Source: Marmoricola sp. Leaf446 (lineage in GTDB: Bacteria > Actinomycetota > Actinomycetes > Propionibacteriales > Nocardioidaceae). From it: 64,000 nucleotides of DNA. Positions 29,069-36,518 of this stretch are shown here, piece by piece (the first letter of the stretch is position 1; each line of letters begins with the position of its first letter). The notes under the pieces were generated by a model. It had not been told where the DNA came from and searched no databases. It saw nothing but the letters and a program-made list of their open reading frames with translations. The translations under genes were made by a program, and so were the position numbers. The DNA lies in the NCBI RefSeq assembly GCF_001424755.1, contig NZ_LMRF01000006.1:351862-415861 (forward strand), in the 5' to 3' direction.

Positions 29069-30438
29069 CGGGATCTCCTGATCAACGCGAGCACGTCGTC
29101 GCGCACCCGCTCCATCGTGGCCTGGTCGCGTCCCTCGGCGTTGAGCCGCAGCAGCGGCTCGGTGTTGGACGCGCGCACATTGAACCACCAGTCCGGGTGC
29201 GTGACCGTCAGGCCGTCGAGGCGGTCGAGCTCGACGTCCTCGCCACCGCCCCAGGTCTGCTCCACCTCGGCGACGACCGCCTGCTGGTCGCCCACCGTGG
29301 AGTTGATCTCGCCGCTGGCCACGTGGCGCGCCCAGGGCGCCAGCACCTCCGACAGGGGCGCGTCGGTCTCGGCCAGGGCGGCCAGCGCGTGCAGCGCCGC
29401 GAGCATCCCGGAGTCGGCCCGCCAGAAGTCGCGGAAGTAGAAGTGGCCGGAGTGCTCGCCGCCGAAGATCGCGCCGGTGCGGGCCATCTCGGCCTTGATG
29501 TAGGAGTGGCCCACGCGGGTCCGCACCGGGGTGCCCCCCAGCTCCTCCACGATCTCGGGGACCGCCCGCGAGGTGATCAGGTTGTGGATGATGCTCGCGC
29601 CCGGCTCCTTGGCCAGCTCGCGGGCCGCGATCAGCGCCGTCAGGGTGCTCGGGCTGACGAGCTCACCGCGCTCGTCGACCAGGAAGCAGCGGTCGGCGTC
29701 GCCGTCGAAGGCGAGCCCGACGTCGGCGCCGTGCTCGCGGACGGCCGCCTGGAGGTCGCGGAGGTTCTCCGGCTCGATGGGGTTGGCCTCGTGGTGCGGG
29801 AAGGTCCCGTCGAGCTCGAAGTAGAGCGGCAGCACCTCGACGTCGAGGCGACCCAGCACGGCCGGCGCGGTGTGGCCGGCCATGCCGCTGCCGGCGTCGA
29901 CGGCCACGCGCAGCCGGCGCCCGGTCACCGGGGCGAGCGAGAGCAGGTGGTCGGCGTACGCCGTGAGGAGGTCCTGCTCGTCGACGACGCCCTCGGTCTC
30001 CGCCCGCTGGGTCTCCCCCGCCGCGACCCGCTGCTCGATCTCCACCAGCCCGGTCTCGCGACCCACGGGCGCGGCCTCGGCGCGGCACAGCTTGATCCCG
30101 TTGTACGCCGCGGGGTTGTGGCTGGCGGTGAACATCGCGCCCGGACGACCCAGGTGGCCCGAGGCGAAGTAGAGCTGGTCGGTGCTGGCCAGCCCGATCA
30201 GGGTGACGTGCGCCCCGGCCGTGGCCGCGCCGCGGGCGAACGCGCGGGCCATGCCGGGCGAGGAGTCGCGCATGTCGTGCCCGACGACCACGGCCTCGGC
30301 GCCGAGCACCGCGACGAACGCGTTGCCCACGGCCTCGGCGAGCTCCTCGTCGACCTGCTCGGGGACCAGCCCCCGCACGTCGTAGGCCTTGAAGACCGCG
30401 GCGAGGTTGGCGGGGTCGCGGGTGCTGTTCGGGGACAT
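29065..30438 (-). CDS. manB: phosphomannomutase/phosphoglucomutase
   Basis: Interconverts mannose-6-phosphate and mannose-1-phosphate for GDP-mannose synthesis. 457 residues of the alpha-D-phosphohexomutase family: catalytic serine S105 in FTASHNPAAYNG, metal loop DGDADR (LAFDGDADRCFLVDE), sugar-binding GGEHSGHFYF, and phosphate-binding RASNTEPLLRLN near the C-terminus. With manC about 4 kb away it supplies GDP-mannose for envelope glycans. Confidence 0.95.
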   Translation of the reverse strand: MSPNSTRDPANLAAVFKAYDVRGLVPEQVDEELAEAVGNAFVAVLGAEAVVVGHDMRDSSPGMARAFARGAATAGAHVTLIGLASTDQLYFASGHLGRPGAMFTASHNPAAYNGIKLCRAEAAPVGRETGLVEIEQRVAAGETQRAETEGVVDEQDLLTAYADHLLSLAPVTGRRLRVAVDAGSGMAGHTAPAVLGRLDVEVLPLYFELDGTFPHHEANPIEPENLRDLQAAVREHGADVGLAFDGDADRCFLVDERGELVSPSTLTALIAARELAKEPGASIIHNLITSRAVPEIVEELGGTPVRTRVGHSYIKAEMARTGAIFGGEHSGHFYFRDFWRADSGMLAALHALAALAETDAPLSEVLAPWARHVASGEINSTVGDQQAVVAEVEQTWGGGEDVELDRLDGLTVTHPDWWFNVRASNTEPLLRLNAEGRDQATMERVRDDVLALIRRSR

Positions 30439-30455
30439 GCCCCGCAGCCTAGGGC

Positions 30456-30815
30456 TCAGGCGTCGGAGCGCAGCGAGCGCAGGTGACCGCGGCGGACACC
30501 GTCACGGGTCCCGACCGGCGGGGCGACCGGAGCCGCGGCCGGTCGGGGCTGGGCCGCCTCGCGCACGGCGTCGGCCAGCGCGAGCAGGTCGTCGGAGGTG
30601 GGACCGGACCGGTCGTCGACCGCCAGCCGCATCACCTCCCAGCCGCGCGGGGCGGACAGGCGCTCGCTGTGCAGGTCGCACAGGTCGTAGGCGTGCGGCT
30701 CGGCGTGGGTGGCCAGCGGGCCGACGACGGCCGTCTGGTCGGCGTACACGTAGGTGAGGGTGGTGGTGGCGGGGCGGCCGCACGCGGTGCGCGAACAACG
30801 ACGGAGGAGGGCCAC
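30456..30815 (-). CDS. DUF3499 family protein
   Basis: 119-residue actinobacterial protein (Rv3258c-type, DUF3499). A cluster RRCSRTACGRPA near the N-terminus with a later YDLCDLHSERL suggests a zinc site (C-x4-C and CxxH); the C-terminus is basic. Function unknown. GTG 30815 lies exactly seven bases after a TAGCGT -10 box on the minus strand, so the transcript is probably leaderless. Confidence 0.87.
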   Translation of the reverse strand: MALLRRCSRTACGRPATTTLTYVYADQTAVVGPLATHAEPHAYDLCDLHSERLSAPRGWEVMRLAVDDRSGPTSDDLLALADAVREAAQPRPAAAPVAPPVGTRDGVRRGHLRSLRSDA

Positions 30816-30822
30816 GGCCGCG

Positions 30823-30828
30823 ACGCTA
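30823..30828 (-). promoter_or_regulatory. -10 element of a leaderless promoter (DUF3499 gene)
   Basis: TAGCGT on the minus strand, followed by seven bases and then GTG 30815. Pairs with the divergent promoter at 30853-30858, leaving both units with start codons 50 bases apart. Confidence 0.5.
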
Positions 30829-30852
30829 CCGGCTCGGGAGGACTGCGGCCCT

Positions 30853-30858
30853 TAGGCT
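30853..30858 (+). promoter_or_regulatory. -10 element of a leaderless promoter (metallopeptidase-like gene)
   Basis: TAGGCT on the plus strand, seven bases before GTG 30866. There is no ribosome binding site before that GTG, which supports leaderless translation. Confidence 0.5.
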
Positions 30859-30865
30859 CGCGGTC

Positions 30866-31282
30866 GTGACGACACGGGACCGGCGAGGACGCGGGATGCG
30901 CGGGCCGGCGTACGCCCCGGGGGCGCCGCGCGGGCCGGTGCCGGCGGCCCTGACCCGCCGCGAGCGCTTCGACCGGATCGCGGTGACGGTGATGGCCGAC
31001 GTCGAGGAGCGCTGGCACGACGAGCTGTCGCGCGTCGAGCTGGCGGTCGAGGACGCACCGGTGCTGCCGGTCTCGTGGGTGAACCCGCGGGTGCCGCTGG
31101 CGTCGTTCGTCGACGCCGCCGGCCGCGTGCCGCCGCGCCTCGTGCTCTTCCGCCGGCCGCTGGAGCACCGCGCCGAGACGCCCGCCGACCTCGAGGCGCT
31201 GGTCCTCACCGTGGTCGTCGAGCAGCTCGCCGAGGTGCTCGGGGTGCCCCCCGAGGACGTGCACCCCGACTACGAGGCCTGA
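30866..31282 (+). CDS. metallopeptidase-like (PF06262 zincin-type) protein lacking the HExxH motif
   Basis: 138-residue protein matching, by position (between DUF3499 and whiB2) and sequence, the actinobacterial metallopeptidase-like family (Rv3259-type). The helix that carries HE in relatives reads ALVLTVVVEQLAEVLGV here, so no HExxH zinc motif is present and peptidase activity is unlikely. The N-terminus is basic and disordered; the core starts LTRRERFDRIAVTVMADVEERW. GTG 30866 fits a leaderless mRNA. Confidence 0.82.
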   Translation: MTTRDRRGRGMRGPAYAPGAPRGPVPAALTRRERFDRIAVTVMADVEERWHDELSRVELAVEDAPVLPVSWVNPRVPLASFVDAAGRVPPRLVLFRRPLEHRAETPADLEALVLTVVVEQLAEVLGVPPEDVHPDYEA

Positions 31283-31313
31283 GCCCCCCGCAGTCGAGCG
31301 GTCGGTCGAGCCG

Positions 31314-31577
31314 TCAGACGGCGCGCTTCTTGAGCTTGCGCCGCTCACGCTCGGACAGGCCGCCCCAGATCCCGAACCGCTCGTCGTGGGCCAGGGCGTA
31401 CTCGAGGCACTCCTGACGCACGTCGCAGGTCAGGCAGACCTTCTTGGCCTCCCGGGTCGAGCCGCCCTTCTCCGGGAAGAAGGCCTCGGGGTCGGTCTGG
31501 GCGCACAGTCCGCGCTCCGCCCACCCCGGGTCCTCGCCGCCGCCGCCATCGCCGTCCAACACGTACAGTTCGCGCAT
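31314..31577 (-). CDS. whiB2: WhiB-family iron-sulfur transcription factor, WhiB2/WhmD-like
   Basis: 87-residue WhiB protein with the four cluster-ligand cysteines C25, C48, C51 and C57 (GLCAQ and VCLTCDVRQEC), the GIWGGLS turn and a basic C-terminal LSERERRKLKKR for DNA contact. The position beside fbiA and manB matches whiB2 (Streptomyces whiB, mycobacterial whmD), needed for division and sporulation septation there. ATG 31577 has AAGGGG six bases upstream; a strong promoter lies in the divergent gap. Confidence 0.95.
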   Translation of the reverse strand: MRELYVLDGDGGGGEDPGWAERGLCAQTDPEAFFPEKGGSTREAKKVCLTCDVRQECLEYALAHDERFGIWGGLSERERRKLKKRAV

Positions 31578-31623
31578 CTTGTGCCCCTTCGACCCTGCGG
31601 CCCTGACGGACCGAGTTGATAAC

Positions 31624-31635
31624 CACACTGGTGTG
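31624..31635. promoter_or_regulatory. palindrome at the whiB2 transcription start
   Basis: CACAC and GTGTG arms around TG form a 12-base palindrome directly downstream of the whiB2 -10 box, covering the expected transcription start. The related sequence CACTGGT recurs at 31688-31694 in front of fbiA. It is a natural site for a dimeric repressor. Confidence 0.5.
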
Positions 31636-31665
31636 ATTACATGCCTGTCGTGCACGGGTCGTCAA
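31636..31665 (-). promoter_or_regulatory. sigma-A promoter of whiB2
   Basis: Minus strand: TTGACG (31665-31660), 18-base spacer, TGTAAT (31641-31636). Both hexamers match consensus at five of six positions, one of the clearest promoters in the window. The expected leader is about 50 bases. Confidence 0.7.
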
Positions 31666-31708
31666 GCGGAACAGTGGTAATGGATCCCACTGGTACACAC
31701 TGTGGTCC

Positions 31709-32794
31709 ATGTCCTCCACGCCCGTGACGCCCCGCCCGGACGCCTCCCCCGGCACCGACCCGGGAGCCGCGCCGCGCCGCCTCACCGTCCTGTCCGGTGG
31801 CGTCGGCGGCGCCCGGTTCCTCCAGGGCCTGCTGCACCTGGCCCGTCGCGAGCAGGACGCGACCGGCACCGTGACCGAGGTGACGGTGGTGGCCAACACC
31901 GCCGACGACTGGTGGCTGCACGGCCTCAAGGTCTGTCCCGACCTCGACACCGTGATGTACACCCTCGGCGACGGCATCGACGTCGAGCGCGGCTGGGGCC
32001 GGCGCGAGGAGACCTGGAACGCCCGCGACGAGCTGGCGGCGTACGGCGTGGGGCCGGCGTGGTTCGGCCTCGGTGACCGCGACCTCGCCACCCACCTGGT
32101 GCGCACCCAGATGCTCGACGCCGGCTACCCGCTCTCCGCGGTCACGGCCGCGCTCTGCCGGCGGTGGCAGCCCGGCGTGGAGCTGCTGCCCATGACCGAC
32201 GACCGCGTCGAGACCCACGTCGTCATCGACGACCCCGACACCGGGGAGCGCCGGGCGGTCCACTTCCAGGAGTACTGGGTGCGCCACCACGCCGAGGTGC
32301 CCGCCCACGCGGTCGTGCCCATCGGCCTGGAGGACTCCTCCCCCGGCCCCGGTGTCCTCGCGGCGATCGCCGGCGCCGACGTGGTGCTGGTGCCGCCGTC
32401 GAACCCGGTCGTCTCGGTCGGGACGATCCTGGGCGTGCCCGGGCTCCGCGAGGCGCTGGCCAGCACCCCGGCCCCGGTCGTGGGCGTCTCGGGGATCATC
32501 GGCGAGGACCACGTGCGCGGCATGGCCCGCCAGCTGCTCGGGGTCGTCGGGGTGGAGGTCTCCGCCGCCGGCGTCGCCGAGCACTACGGCCGTCGCGGCG
32601 CCACCGCGAGCGACGGGGCGGCCGGCGTGCTCGATGGCTGGCTGGTCGACACGGTCGACGAGAAGGCGGTGGAGCGGCTCCGGGCGAGCGGGTTCGCCTG
32701 TCGCGCCGTACCCCTGTGGATGGACGACCTCGACACCACCGCCGCCCTCGCCGCCGCGGCCCTCGACCTGGCCGCCGAGGTCGGGCGCCGGTGA
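31709..32794 (+). CDS. fbiA: 2-phospho-L-lactate/phosphoenolpyruvate transferase of F420 biosynthesis
   Basis: 361-residue CofD/FbiA protein, joining Fo with the activated phosphoenolpyruvate (or lactyl phosphate) unit to make (dehydro-)F420-0. The N-terminal [17 protein letters not shown] nucleotide loop, [20 protein letters not shown] and [13 protein letters not shown] are diagnostic, as is the C-terminal DNA-divergent [14 protein letters not shown] 31709 has no ribosome binding site; CACACT seven bases upstream could be the -10 of a leaderless promoter. It overlaps fbiB by four bases (GTGA). Confidence 0.94.
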   Translation: MSSTPVTPRPDASPGTDPGAAPRRLTVLSGGVGGARFLQGLLHLARREQDATGTVTEVTVVANTADDWWLHGLKVCPDLDTVMYTLGDGIDVERGWGRREETWNARDELAAYGVGPAWFGLGDRDLATHLVRTQMLDAGYPLSAVTAALCRRWQPGVELLPMTDDRVETHVVIDDPDTGERRAVHFQEYWVRHHAEVPAHAVVPIGLEDSSPGPGVLAAIAGADVVLVPPSNPVVSVGTILGVPGLREALASTPAPVVGVSGIIGEDHVRGMARQLLGVVGVEVSAAGVAEHYGRRGATASDGAAGVLDGWLVDTVDEKAVERLRASGFACRAVPLWMDDLDTTAALAAAALDLAAEVGRR

Positions 32795-33804
32795 CGGGCG
32801 GGTCCCCGCCCGGTCATACCGACGGGGGGCCGGGCCTGCGGGCGTGGCCGGTCGACGGCCTCGGCGAGGTGCGACGCGGCACCGCGCTCGTCGCCCTGCT
32901 CGACGGCGTCGACCTGCACGACGGCGACGTGGTGTGCGTGACCAGCAAGGTGGTGTCCAAGGCCGAGGGCCGGCGACGCCGCCAGGACCGTGAGGAGGCG
33001 GTGACCGAGGAGACGGTGCGCGTCGTCTCGCGCCGCGGGGCCACCCGGATCGTGGAGAACCGGCTCGGGCTGGTGATGGCCGCGGCGGGCGTCGACGCCT
33101 CCAACACCGAGCCCGGCACGGTGGTGCTGCTGCCCGAGGACCCCGACGCCTCGGCCCGGCGGCTGCGCGAGGACGTGGCCGCCCGGCACGGGCGCAACGT
33201 CGCCGTGGTGGTCACCGACACGGCCGGCCGGGCCTGGCGCACCGGCCAGACCGACCTCGCCATCGGCGTCGCGGGGCTCGAGCCGCTCGAGGTGCTCGAC
33301 GGCGCGGTCGACGGCTACGGCAACCAGCTGGTCGTCACCGCCCCGGCCGTGGCCGACGAGCTGGCGGGTCTCGCCGAGCTGGTCACCGGCAAGCTGGGCG
33401 GCCGGCCGGTCAGCGTGGTCCGCGGGCTGTCGCACCGCGTGCTCGCCGCGGGAGACCACGGCCCCGGGGCGCGGGTGCTGCAGCGTCCTCGCTCCCAGGA
33501 CATGTTCGCCCTCGGCGCGCGGGAGGCGGTCGTGGCCGCCGTCCGCGGTCGCGACGCCGACTGCTTCGGCGCGCCCGCGACGGCCGAGGAGGTCGTGGCG
33601 GCCCTGGCCTCGTGCGGCCTGGACGCGACCCTCGACGGGCCCGCCGTCCGGGTGGGCCTGGGAGCCGGCACCCGCGACCAGGTGGTGGCGCTGGAGCGGG
33701 CCCGGCTGGTGTGCCTGGCCCACGGCTGGGGGCCGTTCAGCGACACCGGCCCGACCACCTCCGCCGTCGGGGACGCCGTCTTCTTCTCACCGGGCGATCC
33801 GTAG
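32791..33804 (+). CDS. fbiB: F420-0:gamma-L-glutamate ligase (CofE domain only)
   Basis: 337-residue protein that adds gamma-linked glutamates to F420-0. The CofE fold spans residues ~15-255: [35 protein letters not shown] and [21 protein letters not shown] are diagnostic. The mycobacterial FbiB is about 448 residues because it also carries a C-terminal nitroreductase-fold dehydro-F420 reductase; here only a ~75-residue tail of unknown type follows. GTG 32791 overlaps the fbiA stop, so the two are coupled. Confidence 0.92.
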   Translation: MTGGSPPGHTDGGPGLRAWPVDGLGEVRRGTALVALLDGVDLHDGDVVCVTSKVVSKAEGRRRRQDREEAVTEETVRVVSRRGATRIVENRLGLVMAAAGVDASNTEPGTVVLLPEDPDASARRLREDVAARHGRNVAVVVTDTAGRAWRTGQTDLAIGVAGLEPLEVLDGAVDGYGNQLVVTAPAVADELAGLAELVTGKLGGRPVSVVRGLSHRVLAAGDHGPGARVLQRPRSQDMFALGAREAVVAAVRGRDADCFGAPATAEEVVAALASCGLDATLDGPAVRVGLGAGTRDQVVALERARLVCLAHGWGPFSDTGPTTSAVGDAVFFSPGDP

Positions 33805-33807
33805 ACT
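33802..33807 (+). promoter_or_regulatory. candidate -10 element of the DUF3105 gene
   Basis: TAGACT overlaps the fbiB stop codon and would give a ~38-base leader to ATG 33852. The -35 region is poor, so the gene could instead be read from the fbi promoter. Confidence 0.35.
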
Positions 33808-33851
33808 CACCACCGCCCGCACCCGACCAGCACCCGAGCCGAAGGCGGACC

Positions 33852-34577
33852 ATGGCCAAGAAGAACACCCGTGACCACGAGCGTCGCGCCGTCGCCGAGC
33901 AGCTGCGCAAGGACCAGCAGCGCAAGGAGCGGATGCGCAGCTTCGCGATCCTGGGGGTCTGCGTCCTGGTCGTGGTGGGGCTGCTGGGCGTCGCGGTGTT
34001 CACCTACGTCCGCTCCGAGCGCGACAAGGCCGCGGCCGCCGGCGCCCCGCTGGCCGACCTGGGCGTCCCTGCGTCGCAGGCCTCGTGCGACGCCCCCGCG
34101 GAGAAGGCGGCCACCGGCAACAACGAGCACCTGACCATCGGGCAGCCCATCGACTACCCCGACGCCCCGCCCGCCTCCGGCCCGCACTGGGGCAACTTCC
34201 TGCAGGGCTCGGAGATCCGGTCCTTCTACACCGTCGACGACCGCCCCGAGAAGGAGCGGCTGGTCCACAGCCTCGAGCACGGCCACACGGTGGTCTGGTA
34301 CGACGACACGGTCACCCGCGACACCGACGCCTACCGCCAGCTGCGGTCGATCTCGCAGAAGTTCGACGCCGAGTCCGACAAGGTGATCGTGGCGCCCTGG
34401 ACGTCGGAGGACGGCGGCGGCTTCCCGGAGGGCAAGCACGTCGCGCTGACCCACTGGACCGGCCCGGAGGACCAGAAGGGCGTGACGCAGTACTGCGGCG
34501 CCCCGAGCGGTGCGGTGCTCGGCGAGTTCATGGAGACCTACCCCGCCACCTCGGCGCCGGAGCCCAACGCCCCCTGA
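33852..34577 (+). CDS. DUF3105 membrane-anchored protein
   Basis: 241-residue protein: a charged N-terminus (KKNTRDHERRAVAEQLRKDQ), one transmembrane helix at ~34-56, then an extracytoplasmic DUF3105 domain with VHSLEHGHTVVWYDD and WGNFLQGSEIRSFY. Two cysteines (ASCDAP and QYCGAP) could form a disulfide. The His-rich LEHGH could bind metal, but no enzyme activity is known. It lies downstream of fbiB and converges on manC. Confidence 0.85.
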   Translation: MAKKNTRDHERRAVAEQLRKDQQRKERMRSFAILGVCVLVVVGLLGVAVFTYVRSERDKAAAAGAPLADLGVPASQASCDAPAEKAATGNNEHLTIGQPIDYPDAPPASGPHWGNFLQGSEIRSFYTVDDRPEKERLVHSLEHGHTVVWYDDTVTRDTDAYRQLRSISQKFDAESDKVIVAPWTSEDGGGFPEGKHVALTHWTGPEDQKGVTQYCGAPSGAVLGEFMETYPATSAPEPNAP

Positions 34578-34592
34578 CCCGGGAGCGTCAGG

Positions 34593-35690
34593 TCACGTCA
34601 GGTCGGTGCGGCCCTCGCGCTTGAGGGTGTCCACGACGTCCTTGACCTGCTGCGCGTGGGCGTACGTCGTGACCAGCACCGCGTCGCCGGTGTCGACCAC
34701 GACGACGTCCTCGAGCCCGACGACCGCGACCGTGCGGCCCCCGGAAGGCACCACGAGCCCGGTGCTGCCGGGCGCCTGCACCAGCGCGGCGTCGCCCAGC
34801 ACGTGCACGCCGGGGGTGTCCCGGGGGCGCATGGCCCCCAGCGCGGCGAAGTCGCCGAGGTCCTCCCAGGCGAACGGCCCGGGCACCATGGCGACCCGGC
34901 CGGTCGCGGCGGCGGGCTCCGCCACGGCGTGGTCGATGGCGATGCGGGTGAGGCCGGGCCAGCGGCGCTCGAGGCTGTCGGGCTCGGCCGCGATCGCGCG
35001 CAGCGAGGCGGCCAGGTCGGGGTGCTGCTCGGCCAGCAGGTCGAGCAGCACGCCCGCACGGCACAGGAACATGCCGGCGTTCCAGCGGTAGCGCCCCGAG
35101 GCGACGTACTCGGTCGCGCGCTCGCGGTCGGGCTTCTCCACGAACTCCTCGACCTCGCGCGCGGTGGCGAACCCCTCCAGCGCCGCGCCTCCCCGGACGT
35201 AGCCGAACCCGGTGGCGGGCTCGGTGGGCTCGATGCCGATGGTGACCAGCAGCCCGGTGTCGGCGACCTCGGCGGCCTCCTCGACGCAGCGGCGGAAGGC
35301 GTCCTCCTCCCAGATCACGTGGTCGGCGGCGAAGGAGCCGAGCAGCGCGTCGGGGTCCTCGCGCTCCAGCAGCGCGGCGGCCCAGCCGATCGCGGCCATC
35401 GAGTCGCGCGGCGAGGGCTCGGCCAGGACCCGCTCCACGGCCGGCAGCTGGCGGCGTACGGCGCGCTCGTGGACCGCGCCGGTGACCACCACCACGCGCG
35501 GGCCCACCAGCGGCTGCAGCCGGTCCACCGTGCCCTGCAGCAGGGTGCGGCCCGAGCCGGTGAGGTCGAGCAGGAACTTGGGGTGGGCGGCCCGCGACAG
35601 CGGCCACAGCCGGGTGCCGGCTCCCCCCGCGGGGACCACCGCCCAGAGGCGGTCGAGGACGGGTCGGGCACCGGTGGCGGGAGCGGTCAC
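34593..35690 (-). CDS. manC: mannose-1-phosphate guanylyltransferase
   Basis: Makes GDP-mannose from mannose-1-phosphate and GTP. 365 residues, nucleotidyltransferase fold with the signature VPAGGAGTRLWPLSR at ~19-33, SFAADHVIW metal site, and FVEKPDRERA and RWNAGMFLCRAG sugar-binding stretches. This is the monofunctional type without a C-terminal isomerase domain. GTG 35690 lies seven bases after CAGACT on the minus strand, so leaderless. It sits back-to-back with the TIGR03089 gene. Confidence 0.94.
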   Translation of the reverse strand: MTAPATGARPVLDRLWAVVPAGGAGTRLWPLSRAAHPKFLLDLTGSGRTLLQGTVDRLQPLVGPRVVVVTGAVHERAVRRQLPAVERVLAEPSPRDSMAAIGWAAALLEREDPDALLGSFAADHVIWEEDAFRRCVEEAAEVADTGLLVTIGIEPTEPATGFGYVRGGAALEGFATAREVEEFVEKPDRERATEYVASGRYRWNAGMFLCRAGVLLDLLAEQHPDLAASLRAIAAEPDSLERRWPGLTRIAIDHAVAEPAAATGRVAMVPGPFAWEDLGDFAALGAMRPRDTPGVHVLGDAALVQAPGSTGLVVPSGGRTVAVVGLEDVVVVDTGDAVLVTTYAHAQQVKDVVDTLKREGRTDLT

Positions 35691-35697
35691 GGCGGTG

Positions 35698-35703
35698 AGT
35701 CTG
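35698..35703 (-). promoter_or_regulatory. -10 element of a leaderless promoter (manC)
   Basis: CAGACT on the minus strand, then seven bases, then GTG 35690. Matches TAnnnT at positions 2 and 6 only, but its spacing equals that of the partner element at 35717. Confidence 0.4.
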
Positions 35704-35716
35704 GCACGACGCGCAC

Positions 35717-35722
35717 TAGCGT
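35717..35722 (+). promoter_or_regulatory. -10 element of a leaderless promoter (TIGR03089 gene)
   Basis: TAGCGT, seven bases before GTG 35730. It overlaps the alternative start GTG 35721, which argues for 35730 as the real start. Confidence 0.5.
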
Positions 35723-35729
35723 GAGCAGC

Positions 35730-36485
35730 GTGAACGCCACCGCGACGTCCTCCTCCCCCACGTTCCCCGCCCTGCTCGCGCGGCTGCTGCGCGAGGACCC
35801 CGGCCGACCGCTGGTGACCTTCTACGACGACGCCACCGGGGAGCGCACCGAGCTGTCGGTCGTCACCTACGCCAACTGGGTCTCCAAGAACGCCAACCTG
35901 CTCCTCGAGGAGCTCGACGTCGAGCCGGGCGACGCGGTCCTGGTCGACCTGCCCGGCCACTGGCTGGTGCCGGTGTTCCTGGGGGCCGCCTGGTCGATCG
36001 GCGCGGCGGTGACCACCGACCCGGCGGCGGCCCACCGCGTCGTGGTCTGCGGTCCGGACACGCTCGAGGCCCATGCGGCCGACCCGGCCGGGCCGCTGGT
36101 GCTCGCCTGCTCCCTGCACGCCTTCGCCACCCGGTTCGCCACCCCGCTGCCGCCGGGCGTCGTCGACCACGGCAGCGCCTGGCCCGGCCAGGGTGACGTG
36201 CTGGTCGCCCCCGAGCCGGTGGAGCCCGACGCCCCCGGCTGGGCCGGGGCCGACGGGTCACGCTCCCAGGCCGAGCTGCTGGCCGCGGCCCGGGCGCAGC
36301 CGCTGCCGGGCGGCGGCCGGCTGCTCACCGACCACCACCCGCTCGAGCCCGGGCACCTCGTCGCCGACCTGCTCGCGCCGCTGCTCCAGGGCGGCTCGGT
36401 GGTCCAGGTGCGCCACGCCGACCCGGCGAGCTGGACCCGCCGGGCCGAGCAGGAGCGGGCCGACGTCGTACGCCGCGCCGGCTGA
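35730..36485 (+). CDS. TIGR03089 family protein
   Basis: 251-residue actinobacterial protein of the TIGR03089 family, which resembles the N-terminal part of AMP-dependent synthetases but is much shorter. It opens TFPALLARLLREDPGRPLVTFYDD and has the WVSKNANLLLEELDVEPGDAVLVDLPGHW stretch typical of the family. No full AMP-binding motif (SSGTTG-type) or C-terminal lysine domain is present, so enzymatic adenylation is unlikely. It diverges from manC, its usual neighbour. Confidence 0.88.
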   Translation: MNATATSSSPTFPALLARLLREDPGRPLVTFYDDATGERTELSVVTYANWVSKNANLLLEELDVEPGDAVLVDLPGHWLVPVFLGAAWSIGAAVTTDPAAAHRVVVCGPDTLEAHAADPAGPLVLACSLHAFATRFATPLPPGVVDHGSAWPGQGDVLVAPEPVEPDAPGWAGADGSRSQAELLAAARAQPLPGGGRLLTDHHPLEPGHLVADLLAPLLQGGSVVQVRHADPASWTRRAEQERADVVRRAG

Positions 36486-36518
36486 GCCGGGCGGCCGGGC
36501 GACCGGTCGGCTCAGCCG
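36479..36518. terminator. bidirectional stem-loop terminator
   Basis: CGGCTGAGCCG (36479-36489) and CGGCTCAGCCG (36508-36518) form an 11-base-pair stem; the 18-base loop contains the smaller hairpin CCGG-GCGA-CCGG. It spans the stops of the convergent TIGR03089 gene and the amidase gene. Confidence 0.6.

Noticed and set aside
34573-34592. CCTGAC/GTCAGG hairpin between DUF3105 and manC as a terminator
   Set aside because: Only a six-base stem with an eight-base loop; too weak to list beside the much stronger stems in the window.
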